64,000 nt of DNA, from positions 4,402,001 to 4,466,000 of the forward strand of contig OY970315.1 of NCBI GenBank assembly GCA_963716525.1. Reading direction: 5' to 3'. The notes under the pieces were generated by a model. It was given only the letters and a program-made list of their open reading frames with translations. It was not told the DNA's origin and searched no databases. Position numbers and translations under genes: made by a program. Position 1 is the stretch's first letter, and every line of letters starts with the position of its first letter. Positions 52,385 to 61,613 of this stretch are shown piece by piece. The stretch comes from JBBREP01 sp963716525 (GTDB lineage Bacteria > Actinomycetota > Acidimicrobiia > IMCC26256 > PALSA-610).

Positions 52385-53481
52385 TCGCCGCGCAGGGCGG
52401 CAAGGCGCTGTGGTACGCGACGCGCGGCACCGGCGTCGTGGCGCTCATCCTGCTCACGGCCTCCGTGGTGCTCGGCATCGTCACGAGCATCCGGCTCGAG
52501 ACGCGCGAATGGCCGCGCTACGTGATCGAACTCGTGCACAAGAACGTGTCGCTGCTCGTGGTGGTGTTCCTCGGACTCCATGTGCTCACGACGGTGCTCG
52601 ACGGCTACGTCCCCATCCACTATCTCGACGCGATCATCCCGTTCCGATCCCCGTACCGCACATTCTGGCTCGGGCTCGGAGCGGTGGCGTGCGACCTGCT
52701 GCTCGCGCTCGTCATCACCAGCCTGTTGCGTGTCCGGCTCGGTTACCGGTCGTGGCGATTCGTGCACTGGTTCGCGTACATCTGCTGGCCGATCGCGCTC
52801 GTGCACGGGCTCGGCACCGGCACCGACGCCCGCTACGGATGGTCGGTGCTGCTCGACGTCGTGATGCTCGCGGCGGTTGCCGCGGCCGTGGCATGGCGGG
52901 TCGTGCTCGACCGCGACCGTGTGCAGCCCTACGGCTGGGGCGCGGTCGGGCTCGCGCCCGTCGTGGTGATCGCGATCGTGCTGTGGGCGCTCGCCGGACC
53001 GTTGCGTCCGGGTTGGGCACGCACGACGGCGCGCACCACCACCACCAGCGTGGCCCCGATCACCGCGAGGACCACCGCGAACCGCGCGCGCGCAGCCAGC
53101 ACCACACCGACCGAGGCGAAGGGCTTTCGCGGTGAGCTGCACGCCGCCCGTGTCGTGGGGCCGACCTCCGCCGACGGGCGGCGCGTCATCTCCATCCGCG
53201 GCACGGTGCACTCCTCTCCTGCGCTCGCGCTCGATGTCGAGCTACACGGGCTCGCGTCGGGCCCGGGACTGGTGCTCGACTTCGGCGACGTCACGCTCGG
53301 ACCGGCGGGCGCGCAACAGCGCTGGAGCGGCCACGTCACGAGTCTCGTCGGCACGCGCGTCACCGCGACGCTGGCCGATCACGCCGGCACGCACCTCGAC
53401 GTGGCGATGACGCTGCGCATCGACCGCGCGATCGGATCGGTCGGGGGCCTGGTCACGGGCCGGCCTGGAGGTGGAACATGA
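52381..53481 (+). CDS. Ferric-reductase-like transmembrane protein with extracytoplasmic domain
   Basis: A 366-aa protein with six helices (about residues 10-225) of the ferric reductase/MsrQ-like heme-b domain: ATRGTGVVALILLTASVVLG, HKNVSLLVVVFLGLHVLTTV and FVHWFAYICWPIALVHGLGT contain the paired histidines expected for two hemes. A Thr/Ala linker leads to a C-terminal beta domain of about 115 residues (GFRGELHAARVVG; VISIRGTVHSSPALAL). Start GTG 52381 overlaps apbE; the stop overlaps the NuoF-like gene. It probably moves electrons through the membrane to or from the flavin/iron-sulfur proteins encoded beside it. Confidence 0.87.
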   Translation: MIAAQGGKALWYATRGTGVVALILLTASVVLGIVTSIRLETREWPRYVIELVHKNVSLLVVVFLGLHVLTTVLDGYVPIHYLDAIIPFRSPYRTFWLGLGAVACDLLLALVITSLLRVRLGYRSWRFVHWFAYICWPIALVHGLGTGTDARYGWSVLLDVVMLAAVAAAVAWRVVLDRDRVQPYGWGAVGLAPVVVIAIVLWALAGPLRPGWARTTARTTTTSVAPITARTTANRARAASTTPTEAKGFRGELHAARVVGPTSADGRRVISIRGTVHSSPALALDVELHGLASGPGLVLDFGDVTLGPAGAQQRWSGHVTSLVGTRVTATLADHAGTHLDVAMTLRIDRAIGSVGGLVTGRPGGGT

Positions 53482-54784
53482 CGGAGGCGCTCATGACGGG
53501 CACGCAGGCCGTCGAAGGCCCGTCGGGCCCGCGGCGACTCTTCGCGCTCATTGGCGGGGACGGACCCACGAGCCTGGTCGAACACCGCCGCCACTACCCC
53601 GCGCCCGGCGCACATCATGTCCACGCCCGCTCGCTCGTCACGCTCGCCGAACGCGCCGGGCTGCGCGGTCGCGGCGGTGCCGGCTTCCCGACGGGCACGA
53701 AGATGCGCGCCGTTGCCGCGCGCCGGCGCCGGCCGATCGTGGTGGTCAACGGCACCGAGGGTGAGCCGCTCAGCCGCAAGGACGTGACGCTGATGCAGTG
53801 GCAGCCCCACCTCGTGCTCGACGGCGCGGAGCTCGCCGCCGCGGCGGTCGGTGCCGACACGATCAAGCTCTGCATCGAACGCAACCAGACGAAGACCATC
53901 GCGGCAATGGAGCGCGCGCTCGCCGAACGGGCGCGGCTCGGTCCGCCGGGACCGGAGATCTCGCTGTTCGCGAGCCCGCCGCGCTATGTCGCCGGCGAAG
54001 AAACCGCGCTCGTGCACTGGCTGAACGGTGGCGACGCACGCCCCACCGCAACGCCGCCGCGGCCGTTCGAGCGCGGAGTCGCCGGCCGCCCGACGCTCGT
54101 CGACAACGTCGAGACGCTCGCACACTTCGCGCAGATCGCCGCCTTCGGCGACACATGGTTCCGTCGCCTCGGCACACCGGACGAACCGGGCACCGCGCTG
54201 CTGTCGGTGACCGGTGCGGTCGACGGCCCCGCCGTGTACGAGACTCCGATCGGCACCCGTCTCGCCACCGTGATCGACCGCGCCCGGCCCACACACGGTG
54301 TCGGCGCGGTGCTCGTGGGTGGCTACTTCGGGGGCTGGCTCGACCCGGTGACGGCGGCGACGGTGCGCGTGTGCGACGAGGATCTCCGGCCCGCGGGTTG
54401 CGGCCTCGGTTGCGGCGCGGTGGCGGTGCTCCCCGCCGGCGGCTGCGGTGTGCTGGAGTCGGCGCGCATCCTCGGTTGGATGGCCGCCGAGACCGCCGGT
54501 CAGTGCGGCCCGTGCGTGCACGGCCTCGCCGCCGTCGCGGGCACGTGGCGTGCCGTCGCGGAAGGCCGCGCCGGCCCCGAGCAGGTCGCGCAGCTCGAAC
54601 GGTGGGCGGGCCAGATCGAGGGCCGCGGCGCCTGCAAGTTCCCCGACGGCGCGATGCGCTTCCTCCGCAGCGCGCTGCGCGTGTTCGGCAACGACCTCGA
54701 GCGGCACGCGCGCCGCGACCGTGTCTCGGCGCCCGCCAGCCACCGCTGTTGCCCGTGCCGCGGACCCAGGACGTGTGGCGCTGA
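53478..54784 (+). CDS. NuoF-like NADH-dehydrogenase flavin/Fe-S subunit homologue, frame break at C-terminus
   Basis: About 435 aa. GLRGRGGAGFPTGTKM is the glycine-rich NADH/FMN motif, then VNGTEGEPLSRKDV, GEETALVHWLNG, VDNVETLAHFAQIA (SLBB side) and AAETAGQCGPCVHG followed by a later GACKFPDG give the cysteines of a 4Fe-4S cluster. Stand-alone NuoF homologues of this kind occur beside ferric-reductase-like and ferredoxin genes in Actinobacteria. The natural end is probably PPLLPVPRTQDVWR at 54784, reached by a frame change near 54730-54745. Without it the frame runs on in phase through the ferredoxin, giving an apparent 515-aa fusion that I think is artefactual. Confidence 0.83.
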
Positions 54785-54806
54785 ACGTGGAGAAGATGGG
54801 CACCAC

Positions 54807-55025
54807 ATGAGCCAGCGGATGACCGTCGACATGATCATGTGCGCGGGACACGGCGTGTGCGCCGACCTGTTCCCGGAGCGCATCACACTCGACGACTGGG
54901 GCTACCCCATCGTCGATCCCGCGCCGATCGGCCGCGACATCATGGCCCATGCCCGGCGTGCGGTGGAGGCCTGCCCCACCCTCGCGCTGCGGCTCGAGAA
55001 GATCGAGCACCGCGCCAAGCGCTGA
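54807..55025 (+). CDS. Short ferredoxin
   Basis: A 72-aa ferredoxin of the small actinobacterial type: MTVDMIMCAGHGVCADLFPE contains C-x2-G-H-G-x-C-like ligands and VEACPTLALRL supplies the last Cys-Pro, the pattern of 3Fe-4S (or modified 4Fe-4S) ferredoxins that also serve P450s. ATG 54807 or ATG 54819 can start. It is the last gene of the redox operon and the natural electron partner of the NuoF-like subunit. The two P450s at the left of the window also need a ferredoxin, but a link is speculative. Confidence 0.85.
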   Translation: MSQRMTVDMIMCAGHGVCADLFPERITLDDWGYPIVDPAPIGRDIMAHARRAVEACPTLALRLEKIEHRAKR

Positions 55026-55105
55026 CGTGCGCATCGCGAGCGGCTCAGTGCGTCAGGGCGGCCGCGTGAGCACGCCGGGAAGGCCTGGAATTTCGGGCAC
55101 GCCTC

Positions 55106-55134
55106 TTGACATACGTACGCATGTTCGCTATCAT
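55106..55134 (+). promoter_or_regulatory. Consensus sigma-70-type promoter of the DUF222/HNH gene
   Basis: TTGACA at 55106-55111, a 17-nt spacer and TATCAT at 55129-55134. Transcription should begin near 55141-55142, which is the ATG of the HNH gene, so the mRNA is predicted to be leaderless. This is the clearest promoter in the window. Confidence 0.8.
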
Positions 55135-55141
55135 GGTGTTC

Positions 55142-56365
55142 ATGGTTGGGAGTGGGATCGACCTGATCGCCGAGGGCGTCGAGATGCTGGCGGGGGAGCC
55201 GGTGGAGGGCCGCTGGCTGGGCGACGAGCTGGTCGGCTTGTTCGGGCTCGTCGACCGGCTCCGGGCCCAGTGCTCGCGCCGCCTCGGCGAGTTCGACGGT
55301 CGCGGCGACGCGCACGGTGACGGGCATCGCGCCACGGTCGGTTGGCTGGCGGATCGTTGCCGCATGGATCCTGCCGACGCATCACGCGCCGTGCAGACCG
55401 CCCGGGCGTTGCGCGGGCTGGGATCGATCAAGCTGGCGTGAGAGGACGGCGCCACCACCAGCGGCCATGTCCATGCTCTCGCGAGGGTGCGACAGCGTGC
55501 CAAAGCCGACCGGCAGTTCGACAATCTCGAAGCGGTCTGGCGCGAGCTGTGCACCGGCCACGACACCCGCACGCTCGCCCGAGCGCTGGCCGGGTTCGTG
55601 GACCGCCTCGACAACACCCGCCCCGCCGAAGACTCGTCCGCGGCCGACGCGATCGATCGGCGCATGCTCACCGGCTCGCACTGCCTGGCTGTCGGGCTGC
55701 TCGAGGGCCGGTTCGACACCGAGAGCTACGAGACGATCTGGAACGCCATCGATCTCGAACGCGACCGCGCCCACACCGACGGCGACGCGCGCACCATCGA
55801 CCAAGAACGCGCCGACGCGCTCGTGGCGATCTGCCGCCACTACACCCACTGCACCGCCAGCCCCCGCTCACCCACACCGCCCGTGGTGAACGTCCTCACC
55901 GACCTGGCCACCCTCACCGCACTCGACGCCGCCCTCAGCGAAAGCGACCGCGGCCTGGCCTGGAACCGCGACGCCATCCGACGCCTGTGCTGCCACGCCG
56001 AGATCGGCCGCATCCTCGCCGGCGAGACCGACGAGATCCTCAACCTCGGCCGCACCCGACGCCTGTTCAACCGGGCGCAACGCCGCGCCATGCTCGACCG
56101 CGACCGCGGCTGCTGCTACCCCGGCTGCCCCCGCAACGCCCGCCAATGCGAACCCCACCACATCAACCCCTGGCAACACGGCGGGCTCACCGACCTCGAC
56201 AACGCCTGCCTGCTCTGCTGGGCCCACCACCGCCTCGTCCACGAACAACGCTGGACCATCCACCGACACGCCGACGGCAGCATCGACTGGCACCAACCCG
56301 ACGGCACCCACCACACCACCTGGCACCCACCCGGACGACCACCACCCATCACGCTCCAACGATGA
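55142..56365 (+). pseudogene. DUF222/HNH endonuclease-domain protein (13E12 type) with internal stop
   Basis: About 407 codons. The N-terminal DUF222 part starts MVGSGIDLIAEGVEMLAGEP; the C-terminal HNH nuclease reads CYPGCPRNARQCEPHHINPW then GGLTDLDNACLLCWAHHRLV, with zinc cysteines and catalytic histidines intact. Codon 100 (55439-55441) is TGA where family members usually have Trp (LAWEDG); the frame is the same on both sides, so this is a nonsense change, not a frameshift. An internal start (about 55487) could still make the HNH part. These proteins are multicopy in actinobacteria and linked to mobile elements; their function is unclear. Confidence 0.8.
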
Positions 56366-56410
56366 CGAGGTGCTCAAGTCGCACCGCCACACGCCGACAA
56401 CCTGAGCCGC

Positions 56411-56602
56411 ATGGACTTCTTCGTGCTCTCCACGTGGCTCCGGGCGCGACGCCGCACAAACGAGCGCGGCGCGAACCTCGTCGAGTACCTGCTGTTGCTG
56501 GCCTTCATCGCGATCATCGTGATCGTTGCGGTGCGGACGCTCGGCGGCACGGTGTCGACGCATTTCTCGTCGGCGAACAACTCGGTCAAGACGATCGGCT
56601 GA
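56411..56602 (+). CDS. Flp-type (class IVb) pilin-like protein
   Basis: A 63-aa protein with a basic leader (RARRRTNERG), the pilin processing context G-ANLVEYLLLLAFIAIIVIV with glutamate at position +5 after the predicted cleavage, and a short polar tail (FSSANNSVKTIG). This matches Flp/Fap pilins assembled by Tad systems after TadV cleavage. No tad assembly genes are in the window, so it is isolated and may use a distant Tad locus. Confidence 0.8.
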   Translation: MDFFVLSTWLRARRRTNERGANLVEYLLLLAFIAIIVIVAVRTLGGTVSTHFSSANNSVKTIG

Positions 56603-56633
56603 CCCAGTCGTCCGGCGCCAGACGTTCGTCGGA

Positions 56634-57524
56634 TCAGAGCACGGGGACCTCGTGGCGGACCCGGCGCACCGCGCGGCGGCCGGTGTCGCGGGCCCGGTCG
56701 ACCACCGCGACGGCACCGCCCACGAGCACGTTGGCCGGCGGCTCGTCGGGTGTGTACGGATGCGGCCGGCTGGGCGCGGCGCGCTTCGCCGCCTCGAGCG
56801 CATCGCCGAGCTCGAGCAGGCGGGCCCGCGTGAGCCGGCGCCGCACCTCAGGGAAGAGCTCGCGCTCCTCCTCACGCACGTGATGCCGCACGTTCTCCAT
56901 CATCACGGTCATCTTGGCCGTGAACCGTTCGTCGGCCGGGTCCATGGCCTCGCATTCCCGCAACAGGAGCTTCACCACATGATGCTCTTCCAGCGACTCG
57001 AGCACCGTCGACTCAGTGCCGCGCACCTGTTCGCGCACAGCCGGATAGAACACGAGCTCCTCGATCCCCGCGTGGCGTGACAACGCCTCGATGATCGAAT
57101 CGCGCAACTGTTCCTTGCGCCGAAGCGCGCCGCGCCCAGCGTCTTTGAACTTGGCGAACATCGCCTCGACGTCACGATGGTCCTGCTTCAGCAGGGCGAG
57201 CGCGTCGCTCCGGCGCCCCGAGCCAGCTCGCCGGTTGCCGCGACGACCCGGCCCGCCCGTCGCCTTCCGGGTCGACGGCGCGGCCTTGTTTGCTGCCGCC
57301 CGCGTCGTCTTGCGTGTCGTCTTGCGCGCTCGCGGCGTGGCCTTCGTCGCCCGCTTGGCCGTGCTGCGAGCCCGCTTCGCCGTCGACTTTGCTGTCGACT
57401 TCGCCGTTGACTTCGCTGGCGACTTTCTCGTCGACTTCGCTGGCGACTTCGCGTTCGCCTTGGTCGCGCGAGCAGTCTTGTTCGCGCTCGCGCGACGAGT
57501 CCGTGTGCTTGCCTTCGCTGCCAT
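56634..57524 (-). CDS. Hemerythrin-like HHE protein with histone-H1-like Lys/Ala tail
   Basis: A 296-aa protein. The first ~105 residues are Lys/Ala/Ser/Thr/Arg-rich with SPAKST and STAK repeats, like bacterial histone-H1-like or HupB C-terminal tails, and should bind DNA. The rest is a hemerythrin HHE fold: LLKQDHRDVEAMFAKF, SRHAGIEELVFYPAVRE, LEEHHVVKLLL and VRHHVREEERELFPEV give the His/Glu/Asp di-iron ligands. ATG 57524 starts MAAKASTRTRR; a 13-residue longer start exists. It may sense or scavenge oxygen or NO near DNA; no experimental precedent is claimed. Confidence 0.82.
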   Translation of the reverse strand: MAAKASTRTRRASANKTARATKANAKSPAKSTRKSPAKSTAKSTAKSTAKRARSTAKRATKATPRARKTTRKTTRAAANKAAPSTRKATGGPGRRGNRRAGSGRRSDALALLKQDHRDVEAMFAKFKDAGRGALRRKEQLRDSIIEALSRHAGIEELVFYPAVREQVRGTESTVLESLEEHHVVKLLLRECEAMDPADERFTAKMTVMMENVRHHVREEERELFPEVRRRLTRARLLELGDALEAAKRAAPSRPHPYTPDEPPANVLVGGAVAVVDRARDTGRRAVRRVRHEVPVL

Positions 57525-57593
57525 GGCCCCCGACGTACCCCCGCGTACGACCAGATCAAACACGAGCTTCAGTGCGGCCGCCGGTGCTCACGT

Positions 57594-58892
57594 TCACGTG
57601 CTGTGCGCGTGCTCGCGCTGGTACTGCTCGCAGCAGCCGTCGGAGCAGAACCACAGGTCGGTGCCGTGGTCGACGATGTGCGCGGGCGCATTGGCCTTCT
57701 CGACCTGCATGCCGCAGACCGGGTCGATCGTGTACCGCGTCTCGGCGCCGGAGCGGGCACGGTTGCGGTGCAGCCGGAAGAGGACCGCGAACACGCCGAG
57801 GAACGCGATGTTGAGGAACGTCGTGTAGTTCCACTGGAAGTGCTCGCTCACGATCACCTTCGGCCGCGAGGTGGGGATCGCGCCCGACGCGTGGAAGATG
57901 CCCTCGGTGACGAGCCCGGCCGCGGCCATCACCACGTAGAACCACGCGAACAGGCGCCACGTGAGTGCGCCGTAGTACTTGCGGTAGATGAGCACGAGCG
58001 GGAGGGTGATGAGGTCGGCGAAGAGGAAGCTCACCACGCCGCCGAAGCTGATGCCGCCGTGCCACAGCGCCGCCGCCATGGGCACGTTGCCGACCGAGCA
58101 CACGAAGCTGATGCAGGCGATGAACGGCCCGACCACGACGTTCTCGAGGCTCGTCCAGAACCCGTGACCCTGCACGAAGATGTCGTTCCACCACTCCACC
58201 GGCACGAGCACGGTCAGGAACCCGGCGACGGCATAGCCGATCACCAACTCTCGGCGCAGCATCCTGATGTCGGCGAGCGTGTAGCCGGCCGCGTCGCCCC
58301 ACGCCTCCGCACTCGTGGCCTTCCGGCGCATCGGCGTGTGCTCGAGCTCGTCCTGGCGCTCCGGCGACACGCCGGCCATTGCCTGATGATCGTGGCCCAC
58401 AGTTCGCGACTGCAGCCCGCGGCGAGCGCGGTCGGCCCGGGCGCGCGTGATCACGACCGTGCCCGTGAGGGCGAGCAGCACGATCATGATCGGACCACCG
58501 ATGAACTCGGCGGCGGCGAACTGCCAGCCCATCAGCACGATGAGCACGATGCCCAGCTCCAGCACCAGATTCGTCGACGCGAACATGAAGATCATCGCGG
58601 TAACGAAGTCGGCGCCCTTTTGGAACAGCGACTTCGCCATGGCGGACGCGGCGTAGGAGCAGCTCGACGAGACCATCCCGAAGCCGGTTGCCCGGGCGAC
58701 GGCGCGCGGGCCGTGGTTTCCGAGCGTGCGCTGCATCTGCTCGCGCGACACGAACGCCTGCACCGCTCCCGAAAGGGTGAACCCGAGGATCAGGGCCCAG
58801 AGCGTGGCCCAGAACATGAAGAAGCCCTCGCGCAGGCTGTTCCCGACGTCACCAGCATCGATGAACGCCGTCACGAGCACCTTGGGGGTCAC
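57594..58892 (-). CDS. Permease (DUF318/ArsP-like) with C-terminal YHS/TRASH metal domain
   Basis: A 432-aa membrane protein with two permease halves (FWATLWALILGFTLSGAVQA; FGMVSSSCSYAASAMAKSLF; then FVCSVGNVPMAAALWHGGIS). The cysteines in SSSCSYA and SFVCSVGN are typical of this metal or metalloid permease family. A C-terminal DPVCGMQVEKANAPAH...WFCSDGCCEQY segment is a YHS/TRASH metal-binding module. Start GTG 58892 overlaps the CsoR-type repressor stop. The pairing suggests copper or another soft metal, moved out of or into the cell; direction is unknown. Confidence 0.85.
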   Translation of the reverse strand: MTPKVLVTAFIDAGDVGNSLREGFFMFWATLWALILGFTLSGAVQAFVSREQMQRTLGNHGPRAVARATGFGMVSSSCSYAASAMAKSLFQKGADFVTAMIFMFASTNLVLELGIVLIVLMGWQFAAAEFIGGPIMIVLLALTGTVVITRARADRARRGLQSRTVGHDHQAMAGVSPERQDELEHTPMRRKATSAEAWGDAAGYTLADIRMLRRELVIGYAVAGFLTVLVPVEWWNDIFVQGHGFWTSLENVVVGPFIACISFVCSVGNVPMAAALWHGGISFGGVVSFLFADLITLPLVLIYRKYYGALTWRLFAWFYVVMAAAGLVTEGIFHASGAIPTSRPKVIVSEHFQWNYTTFLNIAFLGVFAVLFRLHRNRARSGAETRYTIDPVCGMQVEKANAPAHIVDHGTDLWFCSDGCCEQYQREHAHST

Positions 58893-59170
58893 GACCGGAC
58901 GAGCCTCGCGATCGCGTCCGATGCCTCGGCGATCTTCTCGTGCGCCTCGCTGCCGCCCGCGGCAACCGCGTCGTGAACACAGTGCGTGAGGTGGTCGTTG
59001 AGCAGCTCGATGGCCACGCTCTGGAGCGCGCGCGTCGTGGCGGAGATCTGCGTCAGGACCTCGATGCAATAGGCGTCCTCGTCGACCATGCGTTGCAGGC
59101 CCCGCACCTGGCCCTCGATGCGGCGCAATCGCAGCTGCACCTGCTGCTTGTTGTCGCTGTACCCGGCCAT
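58889..59170 (-). CDS. csoR: CsoR-family copper-sensing repressor
   Basis: A 93-aa all-helical repressor. RLRRIEGQVRGLQRMVDEDAYC and VLTQISATTRALQSVAIELL form the four-helix dimer; the Cu(I) ligand set Cys...His-x3-Cys is present (DAYCI, then NDHLTHCV). It should leave its operator when Cu(I) binds. ATG 59170 has AAGGAG at 7-nt spacing; a longer open frame exists but crosses the operator. Its stop overlaps the permease start, and a palindromic operator lies 29 nt upstream. Confidence 0.92.
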   Translation of the reverse strand: MAGYSDNKQQVQLRLRRIEGQVRGLQRMVDEDAYCIEVLTQISATTRALQSVAIELLNDHLTHCVHDAVAAGGSEAHEKIAEASDAIARLVRS

Positions 59171-59198
59171 CAGCGCTCCTTCGATGGGTACTGCACTA

Positions 59199-59213
59199 TA
59201 CCCCCTAGGGGTA
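59199..59213. promoter_or_regulatory. CsoR-type operator
   Basis: TACCCCCTAGGGGTA has TACCCC/GGGGTA arms as in CsoR/RcnR-family operators, extended by TGCAC at 59192-59196 and GTGCA at 59216-59220. It lies 29 nt upstream of csoR and 109 nt upstream of the divergent MMPL gene, so it may control both. Confidence 0.75.
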
Positions 59214-59321
59214 GGGTGCACCGGCCCGGCCACCGGCGGGCGGCGCGGACCGCGTCACGTTCGCGATGACTTCGTCGTCGTATCAACGTCGAAACGGGCA
59301 CCGACGAAGGAGCCTTCCGCC

Positions 59322-61478
59322 ATGCTGCGTCGCCTCGCCACCTTCTGCTACTCGCACCGCCGCGCCGTCGTCGCGGCGTGGCTCGTGGTGCTCGTGGGCA
59401 TCAGCACGCTCGGCAAGGTGGCTGGCGGCGACCTCTTGAAGTCGTTCTCGCTGCCCGGCACCGAGTCGCAGCGCGCCTTCGACGTGTTGCAGGCCGATTT
59501 CGGCCGCAAGGGCGACACCGGCCAGCTCGTGTTCCGCGTGCAAGGCGCCGGCGACGCCCGCTCGCCTGCAGTGGAGCGGGCCGTCGGCCGGCTCGTCGAC
59601 GAGCTGCGCGGGCAGCCGCACGTCGCGTCGATCACCACCCCGTACCAGCCGGCGGGGAGCCGCTTCCTCTCGCCGAGCAACCCGAAGATCGCGTACGCGG
59701 AGATCCTGTTCGACGTGCGGTCGAACGACGTGCCCGTCGACGTCGCGCAGCACATGCGGACCGAGGTTGCCCGGGCGAACACGCCGGCCTTGCAGGTCGA
59801 GCTGGGCGGCGCCATGTTCACCGATCAGCGCCAGCCCGCCAGTGAGCTCATCGGTGTGCTCGCGGCCGTGCTCATCCTGCTCCTCGCGTTCGGATCGCTG
59901 CTCGCGATGGGTCTGCCGATCGTCACCGCGCTGTTCGGCATCGGCGTCGGGCTCGCCTGCGTCGAGCTCCTCGCCCGGGTGCTTGACGTGCCGTCGTTCG
60001 CTCCGCAGGTGACGGCGATGATCGGCATCGGCGTCGGCATCGACTATGCGCTGTTCATCAGCACGCGCTACCGCGAGGCACTGCACGACGGCGCCGATCC
60101 CGAACGGGCCGTAGTGCACGCCATCGATACGAGTGGCCGCGCGGTGCTGTTCGCGGGGGGCACCGTGGTGATCTCGCTGCTCGGGTTGTTCGTGATCGGC
60201 GTGTCGTTCATCCGCGGGCTCGCGATCGGCGCGTCGCTCGCCGTGCTCTTCGTGATGGCTGCTGCGGTCACGCTGCTCCCCGCGGTGCTCGGTTTCGTCG
60301 GCCACACGATCGACCGTCTCGCGCTGCCCACTACCCGGCGACCGAAGCCGGCCGACCGGACGGTGTGGGCCCGCTGGAGCCGTACGCTCCAGGCCCGGCC
60401 GTGGCCGGCGGCGCTCGCAGGCGTCGCGATCCTGGTGCCGCTCGCGCTGCCTGCGCTCGGGTTGCACCTCGGCGTCGCGGATGCCGGAAACGACCCCACC
60501 TCGTTCACCACGCGCCGGGCGTACGACCTGCTGAGCAGCGGATTCGGTCCCGGGTTCAACGGTCCGCTCCTCCTCGCGGCGGAGACCCACGGTCCTGCAG
60601 ACGTCGCGGCGATGGGTCACCTCGCGACGGCGATCGCGCGCACACCCGGCGTCGCCGCAGTGAGTCCGGTGATTCCCAGCCCGAACGGGCGCGCCGCGCT
60701 GCTCCAAGTGGTCGCGTCCGGCGCGCCGCAGGACGCGAGCACGACGCGCCTGGTGCACGCCCTGCGCGATCGCGTGGTACCCGATGCCACGAGCGGCACG
60801 GATCTCGGCGTCCACGTCGGCGGGCAGACCGCGGTGGGTGTCGATCTCGCCGACACGCTCGGCCGGCGCCTTCCCTACATGTTCGTGACGATCCTCGTGA
60901 TGAGCTTCGTGCTGCTGATGCTCGTGTTCCGATCGCTGCTCGTGCCGCTGAAGGCAGTGATCATGAACCTGCTGTCGATCGGCGCCGCCTACGGCGTGAT
61001 GGTGCTCATCTTCCAGAACGGCAGGTTGAAGGACCTCGTGGGTATCGGTAAGGAGGGGCCGATCGAGGCGTGGGTACCGATGATGCTCTTCGCGATCGTG
61101 TTCGGCCTGTCGATGGACTACGAGGTGTTCCTGCTGTCGCGGATCAAGGAGGACTACGACCTCAACCGCGACAACAGTGCGGCGGTCGCGCGCGGCCTGG
61201 CCAAGACGGCGCGCCTCATCACCGCCGCAGCCGCGATCATGATCTGCGTGTTCGGCAGCTTCGTGCTCTCCGATCTGCGTGTGCTCAAGCTGATCGGCTT
61301 CGGACTCGCGTTCGCGGTGTTCATCGACGCCACCGTCGTGCGCCTCGTGCTCGTTCCCGCCACGATGGAGCTGCTCGGCGACCGGAACTGGTGGTTCCCG
61401 AAGGTGCTCGAGTGGATCCCGCGCGTGCACATCGAGGGCGAACCGCACGTGGTGCCGGTTCCGGCCGTCACGGATTGA
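59322..61478 (+). CDS. MMPL-family RND transporter
   Basis: A 718-aa, 12-helix transporter of the MmpL/YdfJ family that exports lipids, siderophores or drugs using the proton gradient. The two repeats each carry the proton-relay Asp-Tyr motif: GVGIDYALFISTRYRE (about residue 245) and GLSMDYEVFLLSRIKEDY (about 590). Two porter domains follow TM1 and TM7. ATG 59322 is preceded by GAAGGAG. It is transcribed away from csoR with the CsoR operator between them; copper-linked expression is possible but unproven. Confidence 0.93.
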   Translation: MLRRLATFCYSHRRAVVAAWLVVLVGISTLGKVAGGDLLKSFSLPGTESQRAFDVLQADFGRKGDTGQLVFRVQGAGDARSPAVERAVGRLVDELRGQPHVASITTPYQPAGSRFLSPSNPKIAYAEILFDVRSNDVPVDVAQHMRTEVARANTPALQVELGGAMFTDQRQPASELIGVLAAVLILLLAFGSLLAMGLPIVTALFGIGVGLACVELLARVLDVPSFAPQVTAMIGIGVGIDYALFISTRYREALHDGADPERAVVHAIDTSGRAVLFAGGTVVISLLGLFVIGVSFIRGLAIGASLAVLFVMAAAVTLLPAVLGFVGHTIDRLALPTTRRPKPADRTVWARWSRTLQARPWPAALAGVAILVPLALPALGLHLGVADAGNDPTSFTTRRAYDLLSSGFGPGFNGPLLLAAETHGPADVAAMGHLATAIARTPGVAAVSPVIPSPNGRAALLQVVASGAPQDASTTRLVHALRDRVVPDATSGTDLGVHVGGQTAVGVDLADTLGRRLPYMFVTILVMSFVLLMLVFRSLLVPLKAVIMNLLSIGAAYGVMVLIFQNGRLKDLVGIGKEGPIEAWVPMMLFAIVFGLSMDYEVFLLSRIKEDYDLNRDNSAAVARGLAKTARLITAAAAIMICVFGSFVLSDLRVLKLIGFGLAFAVFIDATVVRLVLVPATMELLGDRNWWFPKVLEWIPRVHIEGEPHVVPVPAVTD

Positions 61479-61613
61479 ACGAGGAGGGCGCGACCTCGTC
61501 CCGCCCCACGCCGCGTAGCGTCACGACGCATCCGGTGCCGACGGACGACGCGGTGACGAGCGATCACCTCGCGCGAGGCCGGTTCGCGCGCGCTCGAGAT
61601 CACCGAGGCCGCG

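Noticed and set aside
53478..55025. Single 515-aa NuoF-ferredoxin fusion gene
   Set aside because: The junction peptide is Cys/Arg-rich and unlike either family, while the other frame gives a natural NuoF-like ending and the ferredoxin has its own ATG.
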